From contig JBFHES010000115.1 of assembly GCA_041584015.1 (NCBI GenBank), positions 1 to 13,506 of the forward strand: DNA of 13,506 bases, given 5' to 3'. This DNA is from JBFHES01 sp041584015 (GTDB lineage Bacteria; Bacteroidota; Bacteroidia; Bacteroidales; M50B96). This document shows positions 6,357 through 13,506 of the stretch, piece after piece. Position numbers and translations under genes: made by a program. Numbering within the stretch: the first letter of the stretch is position 1; every line of letters starts with the position of its first letter. The notes under the pieces were generated by a model. That model saw only the letters and a list, made by a program, of their open reading frames with translations. It was not told the DNA's origin and searched no databases.

Positions 6357-8888
6357 CTACAAATCGCTACGCTGTTCATTTTGCAACATGGTAATTTTCT
6401 CTCGTAGCTCTTTAATCCGAAACTCACGCCCAACAAAAAGCTTGTTCATACGCTCCATTTCGGCATATTTTAGTTCCAGCTCTTTGGTTCTCTTTTCAAC
6501 CAAATCTTCAAGATGTTCCTTGTGTTTATTTAAATCAGCTTCAGCATTTTTCTGCACCGTAATATCTACAAAAGTCACCCACAAATCGGTCTCTAAAATT
6601 ATACCTGACACAAGAAACTGCTTAAGTGTCTTATTCTTACACAAAACAGTATATACCTCCGGTGATATATCGGTTTGTTGACTAACCGCAGTATCAACCG
6701 CTTTTTGCCAGTTGGCTATAACTTCTTTGCTCAACATATCTACCGGACAGGTAACCTTCCAAAGAGTTTCAATATCCTGAACATCCATGTGTGAATAACC
6801 AAAAGCTTCTGAAAAGCGATCATTCACGTATTTGATATGTCCATCTTTGCGTTCTACGTGGCACAATGGAATTGACGCTTGCTTCACAAAAGACTTGAAT
6901 TTAGTTTCACTTTTAATTAATAACTCTTCTGCTAGTTTTCGTTCGGTAATATCCTGATGCATAACCACGACATTCGTCACCTTACCAAGCACATCTTTTA
7001 GGGGATACATTCGGGTGCTTAACCAGCGCACCCTACCCAGGCCGTCAGCTTCGGTAACTCCTGATGGATCGAATGGATACTCAGGCAAATCAACCGATTC
7101 ACCGGCATAAGCCCGTTTAATATATCCGGTACCTACTCCTTCCTCAATTTCTTTACTCTTAAAAACATTGAATTTATTCACTGTTGTTTCGGCCGGAAAA
7201 CCCCACAATTCTTCATAAGCTCTATTAACCGCAATTTGCAGACCATCCAAATTATAGATTTCCACAACAAAAGGAGACTCATGCATTAAGGATTTAAATT
7301 TCTCCTCACTTTCGCGAATAGCAGATTCAACCGCCTTACGTTCTGAGATATCTCGTACCAAAGCTAGTAAATTGCCATTGGGTAAGGTGCTAACATTTAC
7401 CTCTGCATAAAATACACTTCCATCTTTTCGCTTGAAACACCATTCCCGCTGGTACTCATTTCCTGCATGAATAATATCAAGAGCGGGACCTATATTCTCA
7501 ACTTCATTCGGCACAACTATATCTTTAGCGTGCATACCAACCAGTTCAGACAAGGAATAACCAAGCATTTTGCATATTCGTTCATTGGCATCTAAATAAT
7601 AACTCTTTGTATCAGCCACAAGCACACCATCGGGCATATTCATGAATAACAAACGATATTTTGCTTCACTCCTCTTAAGCGCATTCTCTGCTTTTTTACG
7701 TTTCGAAATATCAGATATAAAACCAGTATAGTGGAGTAATTGCCCCTGCTTATCAAATTTTGCAGACACAACCAACTCTATCGGAACAACAGTTCCATCC
7801 TTTCGAATATATTCTTTCTCGTATTTAATTTCATTGGATTTTTCACCCAACTTACTCAAAGCTTCTTCTTCGTGCTTTTTCCATTTTGGCGGTGTTAAGT
7901 GTTCATTCCAGTCGATTAACTGTAATTCTTCCAGCGTATAGCCAACCAGCTTAGAAAATGCTTTGTTGCAATTCTTCAATCTACCATCGGGGTAACCATA
8001 GGCAATTGCCATTGGAGCATTTCTTACAACGTCTGCCAATTCTTTTTCTCTGCTAATACTGCTGTTTAATTCCTCTTTTGCTTTCTCTCTATTGGAATTA
8101 TCCTGCACAAATCCTAGAACATAGTTCTTGCTTTCAAGCTCTATTAGTCCCAATCGTACTTCTACAGGAATGTGATCTCCATTTTTATGAATATGAAAGG
8201 TATCCAGTGTAAGGGAGTTACCGGTTTGCAGCTTAGCAAATATTTCTTGCTGCAATTTATCATCGGAATATTGAACATCCAATCTGCTAATGGTTAATTG
8301 CTCTATCTCGTCAACGGAGTATCCCAACATGTCGCTGGCACGCCTATTTGCCAACTGAACTTCGCCTTGCTGGTTAACAAGAAATATGGCCTCGCCTGCA
8401 TGTTCGATAATCGACTTAATTTCATGCCTACTTTTAAAAAGCTCATCAGCTTGTACCGATACCAGCTCTTTTTTTCTGGAGGCTAATGAATCAAGTTGAG
8501 CCTCAACACTCCTTAAGCGATCAATAATTCTAATTTGCGAAAGAAGCTCAACACTGCTAAAAGGTTCTATCAACAACAGGTCAACACCAAGGTCAATGGC
8601 GTCCGAATGTTGCATGGGATTAGAAGCTGCAGGAGTTACTAAGAGCAACGGAATGTGCTTGCTACCAGCATCTGATTTAATCACTTTTATCAACTGATAA
8701 TCATTAGATGAAGACAGCTTACTTGTGAATATAATGAGGTCTGGCTTTTCCTCTGCGCATACTTCAATTCCTTCCTTTACTGTATTCGTTAAAAAGAGCT
8801 TACACCTAAGCGAACTATCCTCAATTGTTTTATAAACACTGTTGGGTGAATAAGAATTAATGATTAGTATTTGCATCATATGCTCCAT
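6357..8888 (-). CDS. Pseudo-receiver and five-PAS sensor without output domain
   Basis: An 843-residue soluble protein. Residues about 6-125 have the pattern of a response-regulator receiver but the active site is gone: the acidic pair reads NS (11-12), the phospho-Asp position is Thr55 in PDLIIFT, and the switch Lys is Glu108 in LIEPF. A linker coil leads to five PAS/PAC units at about 153-268, 283-396, 406-520, 527-653 and 660-783; PAC ends such as DISKRKKAE, DISERKAVE and DITERKLAE are clear. Residues 784-843 form a charged coiled coil with NKLFVGREFRIKELREK. There is no HisKA, HATPase, GGDEF, EAL or HTH domain, and the frame ends normally with TAG, so the lack is genuine rather than an evident truncation. 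It probably signals through a partner protein; ligand unknown. GGAG at 8886-8883 is 6 nt before the fifth codon ATG (8876), which may be the true start. Confidence 0.88.
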   Translation of the reverse strand: MEHMMQILIINSYSPNSVYKTIEDSSLRCKLFLTNTVKEGIEVCAEEKPDLIIFTSKLSSSNDYQLIKVIKSDAGSKHIPLLLVTPAASNPMQHSDAIDLGVDLLLIEPFSSVELLSQIRIIDRLRSVEAQLDSLASRKKELVSVQADELFKSRHEIKSIIEHAGEAIFLVNQQGEVQLANRRASDMLGYSVDEIEQLTISRLDVQYSDDKLQQEIFAKLQTGNSLTLDTFHIHKNGDHIPVEVRLGLIELESKNYVLGFVQDNSNREKAKEELNSSISREKELADVVRNAPMAIAYGYPDGRLKNCNKAFSKLVGYTLEELQLIDWNEHLTPPKWKKHEEEALSKLGEKSNEIKYEKEYIRKDGTVVPIELVVSAKFDKQGQLLHYTGFISDISKRKKAENALKRSEAKYRLLFMNMPDGVLVADTKSYYLDANERICKMLGYSLSELVGMHAKDIVVPNEVENIGPALDIIHAGNEYQREWCFKRKDGSVFYAEVNVSTLPNGNLLALVRDISERKAVESAIRESEEKFKSLMHESPFVVEIYNLDGLQIAVNRAYEELWGFPAETTVNKFNVFKSKEIEEGVGTGYIKRAYAGESVDLPEYPFDPSGVTEADGLGRVRWLSTRMYPLKDVLGKVTNVVVMHQDITERKLAEELLIKSETKFKSFVKQASIPLCHVERKDGHIKYVNDRFSEAFGYSHMDVQDIETLWKVTCPVDMLSKEVIANWQKAVDTAVSQQTDISPEVYTVLCKNKTLKQFLVSGIILETDLWVTFVDITVQKNAEADLNKHKEHLEDLVEKRTKELELKYAEMERMNKLFVGREFRIKELREKITMLQNEQRSDL

Positions 8889-8923
8889 TTAAGCAGTTCT
8901 AATTTTAATAAAAGTTACCTTTA

Positions 8924-8941
8924 TTTGTTTAGACAAACAAA
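8924..8941. repeat. Inverted repeat before the PAS gene (proximal)
   Basis: Perfect 7-bp arms TTTGTTT / AAACAAA around AGAC, 36 bp upstream of the PAS gene's first ATG. It could be a leader hairpin or operator. Confidence 0.4.
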
Positions 8942-8947
8942 AGCCCC

Positions 8948-8970
8948 AAGTGTTTATACGATAAACACTT
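8948..8970. repeat. Inverted repeat before the PAS gene (distal)
   Basis: Perfect 9-bp arms AAGTGTTTA / TAAACACTT with a 5-nt centre TACGA. Lying 7 bp beyond the proximal repeat, it makes a pair of palindromes in the 249-bp gap upstream of the PAS gene. An operator for an HTH dimer is one reading. Confidence 0.5.
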
Positions 8971-9083
8971 TTAATACATACCAGCGATGTCTTTTACGCT
9001 ATTCCTCTGAAATGTTTCAAATTGAGGAATATTCATGCTTGCACATTTATTCAATCCAGCTATACAACGTTGATAAAATTAAT

Positions 9084-9110
9084 AAAAAAGGCCGCCCAAA
9101 TTGAGCAGCC
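9084..9110 (-). terminator. Rho-independent terminator of kbl
   Basis: On the minus strand GGCTGCTC, a 5-nt loop AATTT, then GGGCGGCC form an 8-bp stem (two G-U pairs) followed by six T's. It lies 28 bases past the kbl stop and separates kbl from the PAS gene downstream. Confidence 0.8.
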
Positions 9111-9137
9111 GTTATTAAAAATAATATTTTTTTTAAC

Positions 9138-10337
9138 TTACAAGGCGCCTAATTTCTTGGCAACTTTTGTAAATTTCTCAATGGCAAACTTGATATGCTC
9201 CTCTGTATGCGCAGCACTAATCTGAACACGAATTCTTGATTGTCCTTTAGGCACAACCGGATAATAGAACCCAATTACATAAATACCTTCTTCCAATAAT
9301 TCATTGGCAAAGTCCTGAGAAAGCTTGGCATCATTTGGCAGATGGCCTAACATTACCGGACAAATTGAATGAGTACCTGTACCTAGATCGAATCCAGCTT
9401 CGGTCATTCCTTTACGGAATAACTTTGTATTTGACTCCAGCTTGTCGCGTAACTCAGTGCTTTCGGTTAAAATATTTAGCACCTCCATAGTTGCACCTGC
9501 AATTGCTGGAACAACTGAGTTTGAGAATAAATACGGACGCGAACGCTGACGCATTAACTCAATAATTTCTTTTCTACCAGATATACAACCACCCGATGCA
9601 CCACCAAGTGCCTTACCAAATGTTGTTGTAATAATATCAACACGATCCATTGTATTACAATGCTCGTGGCTACCACGACCTGTTTTCCCAACGAAGCCTG
9701 TTGCGTGAGAATCATCGATCATCACCATTGCATCGTATTTGTCGGCTAAATCACAAATCTTATCAACCTGCGCAATAATTCCGTCCATGGAGAAAACACC
9801 GTCAGAAACAATCAACTTATACTTGGCATCCTTGGCAGCAATTAGTTGCTTCTCAAGATCAGCCATGTCGTTATTGTTGTAACGAAAACGCTGTGCTTTA
9901 CACAAACGCACACCATCAATAATTGAAGCATGGTTTAAGGCATCAGAAATAATTGCTGAATCGGCACCTAGCAATGGTTCAAAAACACCACCATTAGCAT
10001 CAAATGCAGATGAGAACAAAATGGTATCTTCCATTCCCAGAAAGCTGCTAAGGCGATCTTCTAGATCTTTATGAATCTCCTGTGTTCCGCAAATAAAGCG
10101 AACAGAAGCCATACCATAACCGTATCTGAAAAAGGTATAATTAGCAGCGGCCATTACACGTGGATCGGATGACAAGCCAAGGTAATTATTCGCACAAAAA
10201 TTCAATACATTCAGCCCTTTAGCTGTTTTTATTTCAACACCCTGCGGTGTGGTTAATATTCTTTCGTTCTTAAAAAGTCCGTCGTCTTTAATCTGCTTAA
10301 GCTCAGCTTGCAGATGCTCTTTAAATTTACCGTACAT
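9138..10337 (-). CDS. kbl: Glycine C-acetyltransferase (2-amino-3-ketobutyrate CoA ligase)
   Basis: Kbl splits 2-amino-3-oxobutyrate with CoA into glycine and acetyl-CoA, the second step of threonine degradation after threonine dehydrogenase; Tdh is not in this window. It is a PLP enzyme of the alpha-oxoamine synthase family. The 399 residues match the usual 398. The PLP lysine is Lys242 in TTTFGKALGG, Asp208 and His211 in DDSHATG hold the pyridine ring and phenolic oxygen, and His136 in LNHASIIDG stacks on the cofactor. ATG at 10337 (MYGKFKEHL) gives the canonical N-terminus; an ATG nine codons upstream adds a non-conserved tail. No Shine-Dalgarno is seen. Transcription starts from its own promoter. 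Other family members (8-amino-7-oxononanoate or 5-aminolevulinate synthase) are less likely given the Kbl-like ends. Confidence 0.93.
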   Translation of the reverse strand: MYGKFKEHLQAELKQIKDDGLFKNERILTTPQGVEIKTAKGLNVLNFCANNYLGLSSDPRVMAAANYTFFRYGYGMASVRFICGTQEIHKDLEDRLSSFLGMEDTILFSSAFDANGGVFEPLLGADSAIISDALNHASIIDGVRLCKAQRFRYNNNDMADLEKQLIAAKDAKYKLIVSDGVFSMDGIIAQVDKICDLADKYDAMVMIDDSHATGFVGKTGRGSHEHCNTMDRVDIITTTFGKALGGASGGCISGRKEIIELMRQRSRPYLFSNSVVPAIAGATMEVLNILTESTELRDKLESNTKLFRKGMTEAGFDLGTGTHSICPVMLGHLPNDAKLSQDFANELLEEGIYVIGFYYPVVPKGQSRIRVQISAAHTEEHIKFAIEKFTKVAKKLGAL

Positions 10338-10413
10338 AATACCAATTTTGATTTTCACCAACAACTTACTTAACTAGCTGTTTTTGAAATTATACACTAA
10401 TGTTCAATGGCGG

Positions 10414-10421
10414 CAAAAGTA
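10414..10421 (-). promoter_or_regulatory. -7 element of the kbl promoter
   Basis: The minus strand reads TACTTTTG, a full TAnnTTTG match and identical to the tRNA-Arg box, 76 bases upstream of the kbl start. No clear -33 TTTG. It implies kbl is not dependent on read-through from the WG gene. Confidence 0.55.
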
Positions 10422-10462
10422 AGTAAAAGAATGGCAGCTATTTTATGTTTTTCAATAGGATT

Positions 10463-13372
10463 TTAGTCGGGTTTCTCACTTATTAAATTGGCTAACAATC
10501 CGTCCTTTTTAATAATTGCAGAAAGCTGGTTTAATGGAATTTGGATGATCACATTGCTCAAATCATCATCTTCAACACTATCAGTATTTAAATAAAAAAG
10601 CAAGTATTCCTTTGAGATAAGAAATCGATCTTCAACTAAATTAATAAAGTTTGCCTCATTGCTACAGTCCATACCAAGGTCTTCCATTTCAGCAATTTGC
10701 TCAACAAGCAATCTGTTCAGTACTACTTTATAATCGATGTAGTCGGTAAACAAGTCGCCAAGCTTTAAAAAGTTAATGGAATCATTTTCGGTAAACCCCA
10801 GATTAATAAATGTCATTTTATGTTCACCGTTCGTATAACGCTCAAAGGCTGATCGATACTCCACAAATGAAAGTGAAGCACCTGTGAACTCCTGTATTAC
10901 ATGTTCGAACTCAATGCTTGTATATGAAGAGTAATTGACCTTGATGAGTCGGTTGTAAATATCTGATCGAAATGTTGAGGTATTATTGATATAATACTGA
11001 TCGCCACTACTCCATTCGTTGCCCTGTGCAAAAGCTCGTATGGCCTGCGAGAAAAGAAAATTACTTATGGCAATCTGCAATTGTGGCCTCGCTTTAAAAT
11101 AATCATGCACCATATTGTAACCACCAAGAACCTGGTTAAAGTCTATTGGCTCGCCCAAATAATAATCGTTTTTTTGTTCCGTAAATTGAAATAACTCGTG
11201 CACCAGAAAAGGCACTTCTGAAAAATCAGTATTAGTGGGCTGCACGATAATTTTGCCCAATCTGTTAATTATTCCCATTCTATCACCTAGCCAAAAAACT
11301 GCATGCTCACCTAAAAACAATGTAACATCTGTCCACACTGGCTCGATCAATACTTTTCCGTTTTTATCTGCCAATCCCCAAACATCCTTTTCAAGAAAGT
11401 AAAGACTATCCTGCATACTAATATTATGGAACTTACAGGACAGCAAAACTTCGCCATTCGACTTTACCAGTCCACACCTGTATTTCCTCCACACAATTGC
11501 TAATGAATCTACAAACTCTGTGGGCAAATCGAATTCAGGCTCTAACACATAATTCTTCGACAAATCAACAACACCCCAATAACCTTCAATATAGGTTCTG
11601 TCTGGTATGTTTTCATCTTCATTCTCATCTACAATTTTTGTTTTTACCCAACAGATATTATGTTGTACATCAAAATGAGCTATCTCATCAAACAATGGTT
11701 CAACAATAAACGAATCAGCCTTCCAGTCGCGAATACCTGCTTTATGATCCTTTGTAATTATATAAATATAATCATCGCCAAATGCTCTCACCTTCTCATA
11801 TACACGTTCGCCCATATGATCTTGCTTATCACGTTCCTGAATTTTTGCTATTTCATCTTTATTGTAGAATACAAAATATCCATTGTCATATTTCTTCTGA
11901 AGTTGAACGTTGGATAAATCTACAGCATTATCCCTTGCAATTAAACCATCCGAGATGGTGAACATTGAATTGGAGATAGACGTGTTACCATCAGTAATAA
12001 AAGTAAACGACGATTGAGGTTCGTTGCCATCTCGTAAATCATCCACAACATACGGATTGCCTGAATTGCGGCAGTAGTAATGTTGCACCTCGCCATTCAT
12101 GAAAATAGAAATATCTTTATTTATGGCAGGCTGATTATCCACAAATGCAATGTGGTATTCAAGCGGAAATAGCAATTTGTTATTTTCATTAAGCACACCA
12201 TATTTGTCCTTCTTTCGAACAAGCATCCATGCCTTGGTAAAGGAAGTATCTTGCTCATAACAAATGCCCTTGCTTATATAATTAACCTCATCGTACCAGG
12301 CATTGGCAATTTCACCTCGCCTGTTTCTGAACGTAACGCTATCGCCGTTTTGCAATATTGCATTAATAAGCGGTTCAGGATCGTTATAGTCAGATTGAAT
12401 TCTGTCTATCCGATCGTAAATAGCGGGAACGACCAATTGTCCGTTCGTATTTATTAGCCCATATTTATTAGCTTTCTGGATTAAATGCTCCTTATCATAT
12501 GCATAGAATGGAATATTACCAATTTCCAGTTTCGGATTATTCGGAAAGTTATATTCCGGTTTTAGAACAATTTTACCTTTTCTGTTAACCACTCCAATCT
12601 TGCCATTTTGCTGGATAAAACAATAATCTGAGTGGATGAAACCTGACACCCATTGATAATCGCACCGTATTATCAACTTTTCCTTTCGATCGATAATACC
12701 ATATAAAAGCTGACCGTTTGTTTTCGATTTCTTACCACAAATTGCAAAACCATCGTTGGAGAACAGAGCCAAATCATTGTAGTTTTTTCTTGATGTAGTG
12801 CCAAGTGTATCAACAAACGACATAAACTCACCGTGCTGGTAGTTCATGTAACCATTAAAGAGTCTGAAGACGAAATCATTTTCGATGGGCAGCAATATTT
12901 CATGCACTCTATTTACAACACCCCAACGGCCATTTAGCTTAACCCTGAAAAAAGCTGCGGTAGGATTATAAAAATGATTCTTCTGATCATACTTATCATA
13001 CCATTTGGCAAATTTTATTTCTTCATAAATTAAAGGAATAATCAATTCGCCCTTATAATCTACCACACCATAAACATCGTTTTGCTGCACAATAAAAAAA
13101 CGGCCATACTCCTCGTAACTATTAAACTGCGGCTGAATAACCCAACGATCATTCCCATTTTTAAAACCATATAAGCAGGAAATATTTTCTTTAGCAATAC
13201 GCACAAAGGTGCTGTCATCAAAACCGGTGTATTGCAATACATCAGCATGATTTCGGCTCTGAGTAGCAGCTAACTCACTCCTAAACATGCCAAGAAAAAA
13301 TACAATTAGAAATACCCTAACTAGTACAATTCCATAATACAGATAGGCTGGTTTGTTATATTGATACCGCAT
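10463..13372 (-). CDS. Exported WG-repeat protein with RsiV-like (DUF3298) C-terminus
   Basis: A 969-residue protein. Residues about 12-29 are one hydrophobic helix followed by a small-residue region (ELAATQ), a signal peptide or signal anchor, so the rest is periplasmic or surface-facing. Residues about 60-720 hold roughly twelve WG-type beta repeats, recognisable as YGVVDYKGELIIP (101), WGVVNRVHEILLP (150), IGVVNRKGKIVLKP (259), YGLINTNGQLVVP (304), YGVLNENNKLLFP (391), WGVVDLSKNYVLEP (599), WGLADKNGKVLIEP (665) and MGIINRLGKIIVQP (699); several between are diverged. The last 250 residues differ: NGEHKMTFINLGF (848-860), LKLGDLF (869-875) and VIIQIPLNQL (941-950) follow the order of DUF3298, the domain of the anti-sigma factor RsiV. 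WG-repeat function is unknown, probably binding. Start ATG 13372 has AAGGA 6 nt upstream. The gene appears monocistronic. Confidence 0.85.
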   Translation of the reverse strand: MRYQYNKPAYLYYGIVLVRVFLIVFFLGMFRSELAATQSRNHADVLQYTGFDDSTFVRIAKENISCLYGFKNGNDRWVIQPQFNSYEEYGRFFIVQQNDVYGVVDYKGELIIPLIYEEIKFAKWYDKYDQKNHFYNPTAAFFRVKLNGRWGVVNRVHEILLPIENDFVFRLFNGYMNYQHGEFMSFVDTLGTTSRKNYNDLALFSNDGFAICGKKSKTNGQLLYGIIDRKEKLIIRCDYQWVSGFIHSDYCFIQQNGKIGVVNRKGKIVLKPEYNFPNNPKLEIGNIPFYAYDKEHLIQKANKYGLINTNGQLVVPAIYDRIDRIQSDYNDPEPLINAILQNGDSVTFRNRRGEIANAWYDEVNYISKGICYEQDTSFTKAWMLVRKKDKYGVLNENNKLLFPLEYHIAFVDNQPAINKDISIFMNGEVQHYYCRNSGNPYVVDDLRDGNEPQSSFTFITDGNTSISNSMFTISDGLIARDNAVDLSNVQLQKKYDNGYFVFYNKDEIAKIQERDKQDHMGERVYEKVRAFGDDYIYIITKDHKAGIRDWKADSFIVEPLFDEIAHFDVQHNICWVKTKIVDENEDENIPDRTYIEGYWGVVDLSKNYVLEPEFDLPTEFVDSLAIVWRKYRCGLVKSNGEVLLSCKFHNISMQDSLYFLEKDVWGLADKNGKVLIEPVWTDVTLFLGEHAVFWLGDRMGIINRLGKIIVQPTNTDFSEVPFLVHELFQFTEQKNDYYLGEPIDFNQVLGGYNMVHDYFKARPQLQIAISNFLFSQAIRAFAQGNEWSSGDQYYINNTSTFRSDIYNRLIKVNYSSYTSIEFEHVIQEFTGASLSFVEYRSAFERYTNGEHKMTFINLGFTENDSINFLKLGDLFTDYIDYKVVLNRLLVEQIAEMEDLGMDCSNEANFINLVEDRFLISKEYLLFYLNTDSVEDDDLSNVIIQIPLNQLSAIIKKDGLLANLISEKPD

Positions 13373-13378
13373 GAAAAA

Positions 13379-13426
13379 TCCTTTTCAATTAGAACATAAA
13401 TCTAACATTTATATTATTGAAAAGGA
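13379..13426. promoter_or_regulatory. 11-bp inverted repeat covering the WG gene's Shine-Dalgarno
   Basis: Perfect arms TCCTTTTCAAT (13379-13389) and ATTGAAAAGGA (13416-13426) flank a 26-nt AT-rich loop. In the minus-strand transcript the downstream arm contains AAGGA, the only good ribosome-binding site, 6 nt before the ATG. The pair could mask the site in RNA or be a two-half-site operator in DNA. Confidence 0.45.
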
Positions 13427-13460
13427 CTTAGAGATAATAAAATGAACTGAGCAGAATCAA

Positions 13461-13505
13461 CTACTTTTCTGTTCCTTCTGGGGTAAACTTTAAGGATGCT
13501 GAATT
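13461..13505 (-). CDS. Possible C-terminal end of an upstream gene (partial)
   Basis: Reading in from the right edge on the minus strand, one frame gives 14 residues ending LKFTPEGTEK then TAG at 13463-13461. The composition looks like a protein tail, but 14 residues cannot identify a family, and another minus frame is open longer through this stretch. If real, it ends 88 bp before the WG gene start. Confidence 0.2.
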   Translation of the reverse strand, partial: NSASLKFTPEGTEK

Positions 13506-13506
13506 A

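Noticed and set aside
6357..6540. Histidine kinase dimerisation domain at the PAS protein's C-terminus
   Set aside because: The segment is a charged coiled coil without an H-box His followed by Glu/Asp-Pro, and no ATP-binding N or G boxes follow.
8871..9225. Small plus-strand open frames between the PAS gene and kbl
   Set aside because: They have no family features, overlap the kbl terminator and the PAS leader, and have no promoter or ribosome-binding site.
11497..12457. Plus-strand open frames inside the WG-repeat gene
   Set aside because: They lie wholly opposite a long conserved-repeat gene and have no recognisable domains.

Overview
The window looks like ordinary chromosome from a Bacteroidota bacterium, probably of the order Bacteroidales/Marinilabiliales (inferred). 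The evidence is moderately AT-rich DNA, few Shine-Dalgarno sites, several start regions preceded by the Bacteroidota -7 promoter element TAnnTTTG (4257-4264, 4347-4354, 4417-4424, 10414-10421, and before the tRNA at 3080-3087), and gene families typical of this phylum: WG-repeat protein, DUF4143 ATPase, OmpA-family coiled-coil lipoprotein and PAS-rich sensor. I could not run a database search, so family names rest on motifs read by eye.

Layout. 1-1301 (-): two tandem copies of a DUF1538-type membrane protein, the downstream copy cut by the window edge and read in a -1 frame relative to the first. 1302-1799: a 498-bp gene-free stretch with a tRNA-3'-end-like block (1657-1677) and three 22-bp phased direct repeats (1727-1792) that resemble the end of an insertion sequence. 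1800-2960 (+): an AAA ATPase of the DUF4143 type, closed by a hairpin terminator that also faces a tRNA-Arg(CCT) gene (2994-3065, -). This 1.3-kb stretch is the most accessory-looking part. 3180-4229 (-): a coiled-coil OmpA-family lipoprotein, divergent from dxs (4451-6355, +), the first enzyme of the MEP isoprenoid pathway. 6357-8888 (-): a pseudo-receiver plus five PAS domains and a coiled coil, with no kinase or other output domain, converging on dxs with a 1-nt gap. 9138-10337 (-): kbl, the glycine-forming step of threonine degradation, with its own promoter and terminator. 10463-13372 (-): a large exported WG-repeat protein whose C-terminus resembles the DUF3298 (RsiV-like) fold. After 13373 only a regulatory-looking inverted repeat and a possible tail of another gene remain.

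The genes mostly serve unrelated purposes: housekeeping metabolism (dxs, kbl), envelope (OmpA-like lipoprotein, WG protein), sensing (PAS protein) and membrane transport-like (DUF1538). No multi-gene operon is evident apart from the DUF1538 pair. I found no clearly new multi-gene system. The items most worth a second look are the orphan PAS stack with a dead receiver, the WG/RsiV-like fusion, the repeat-bearing region before the ATPase, and the DUF1538 frame junction.
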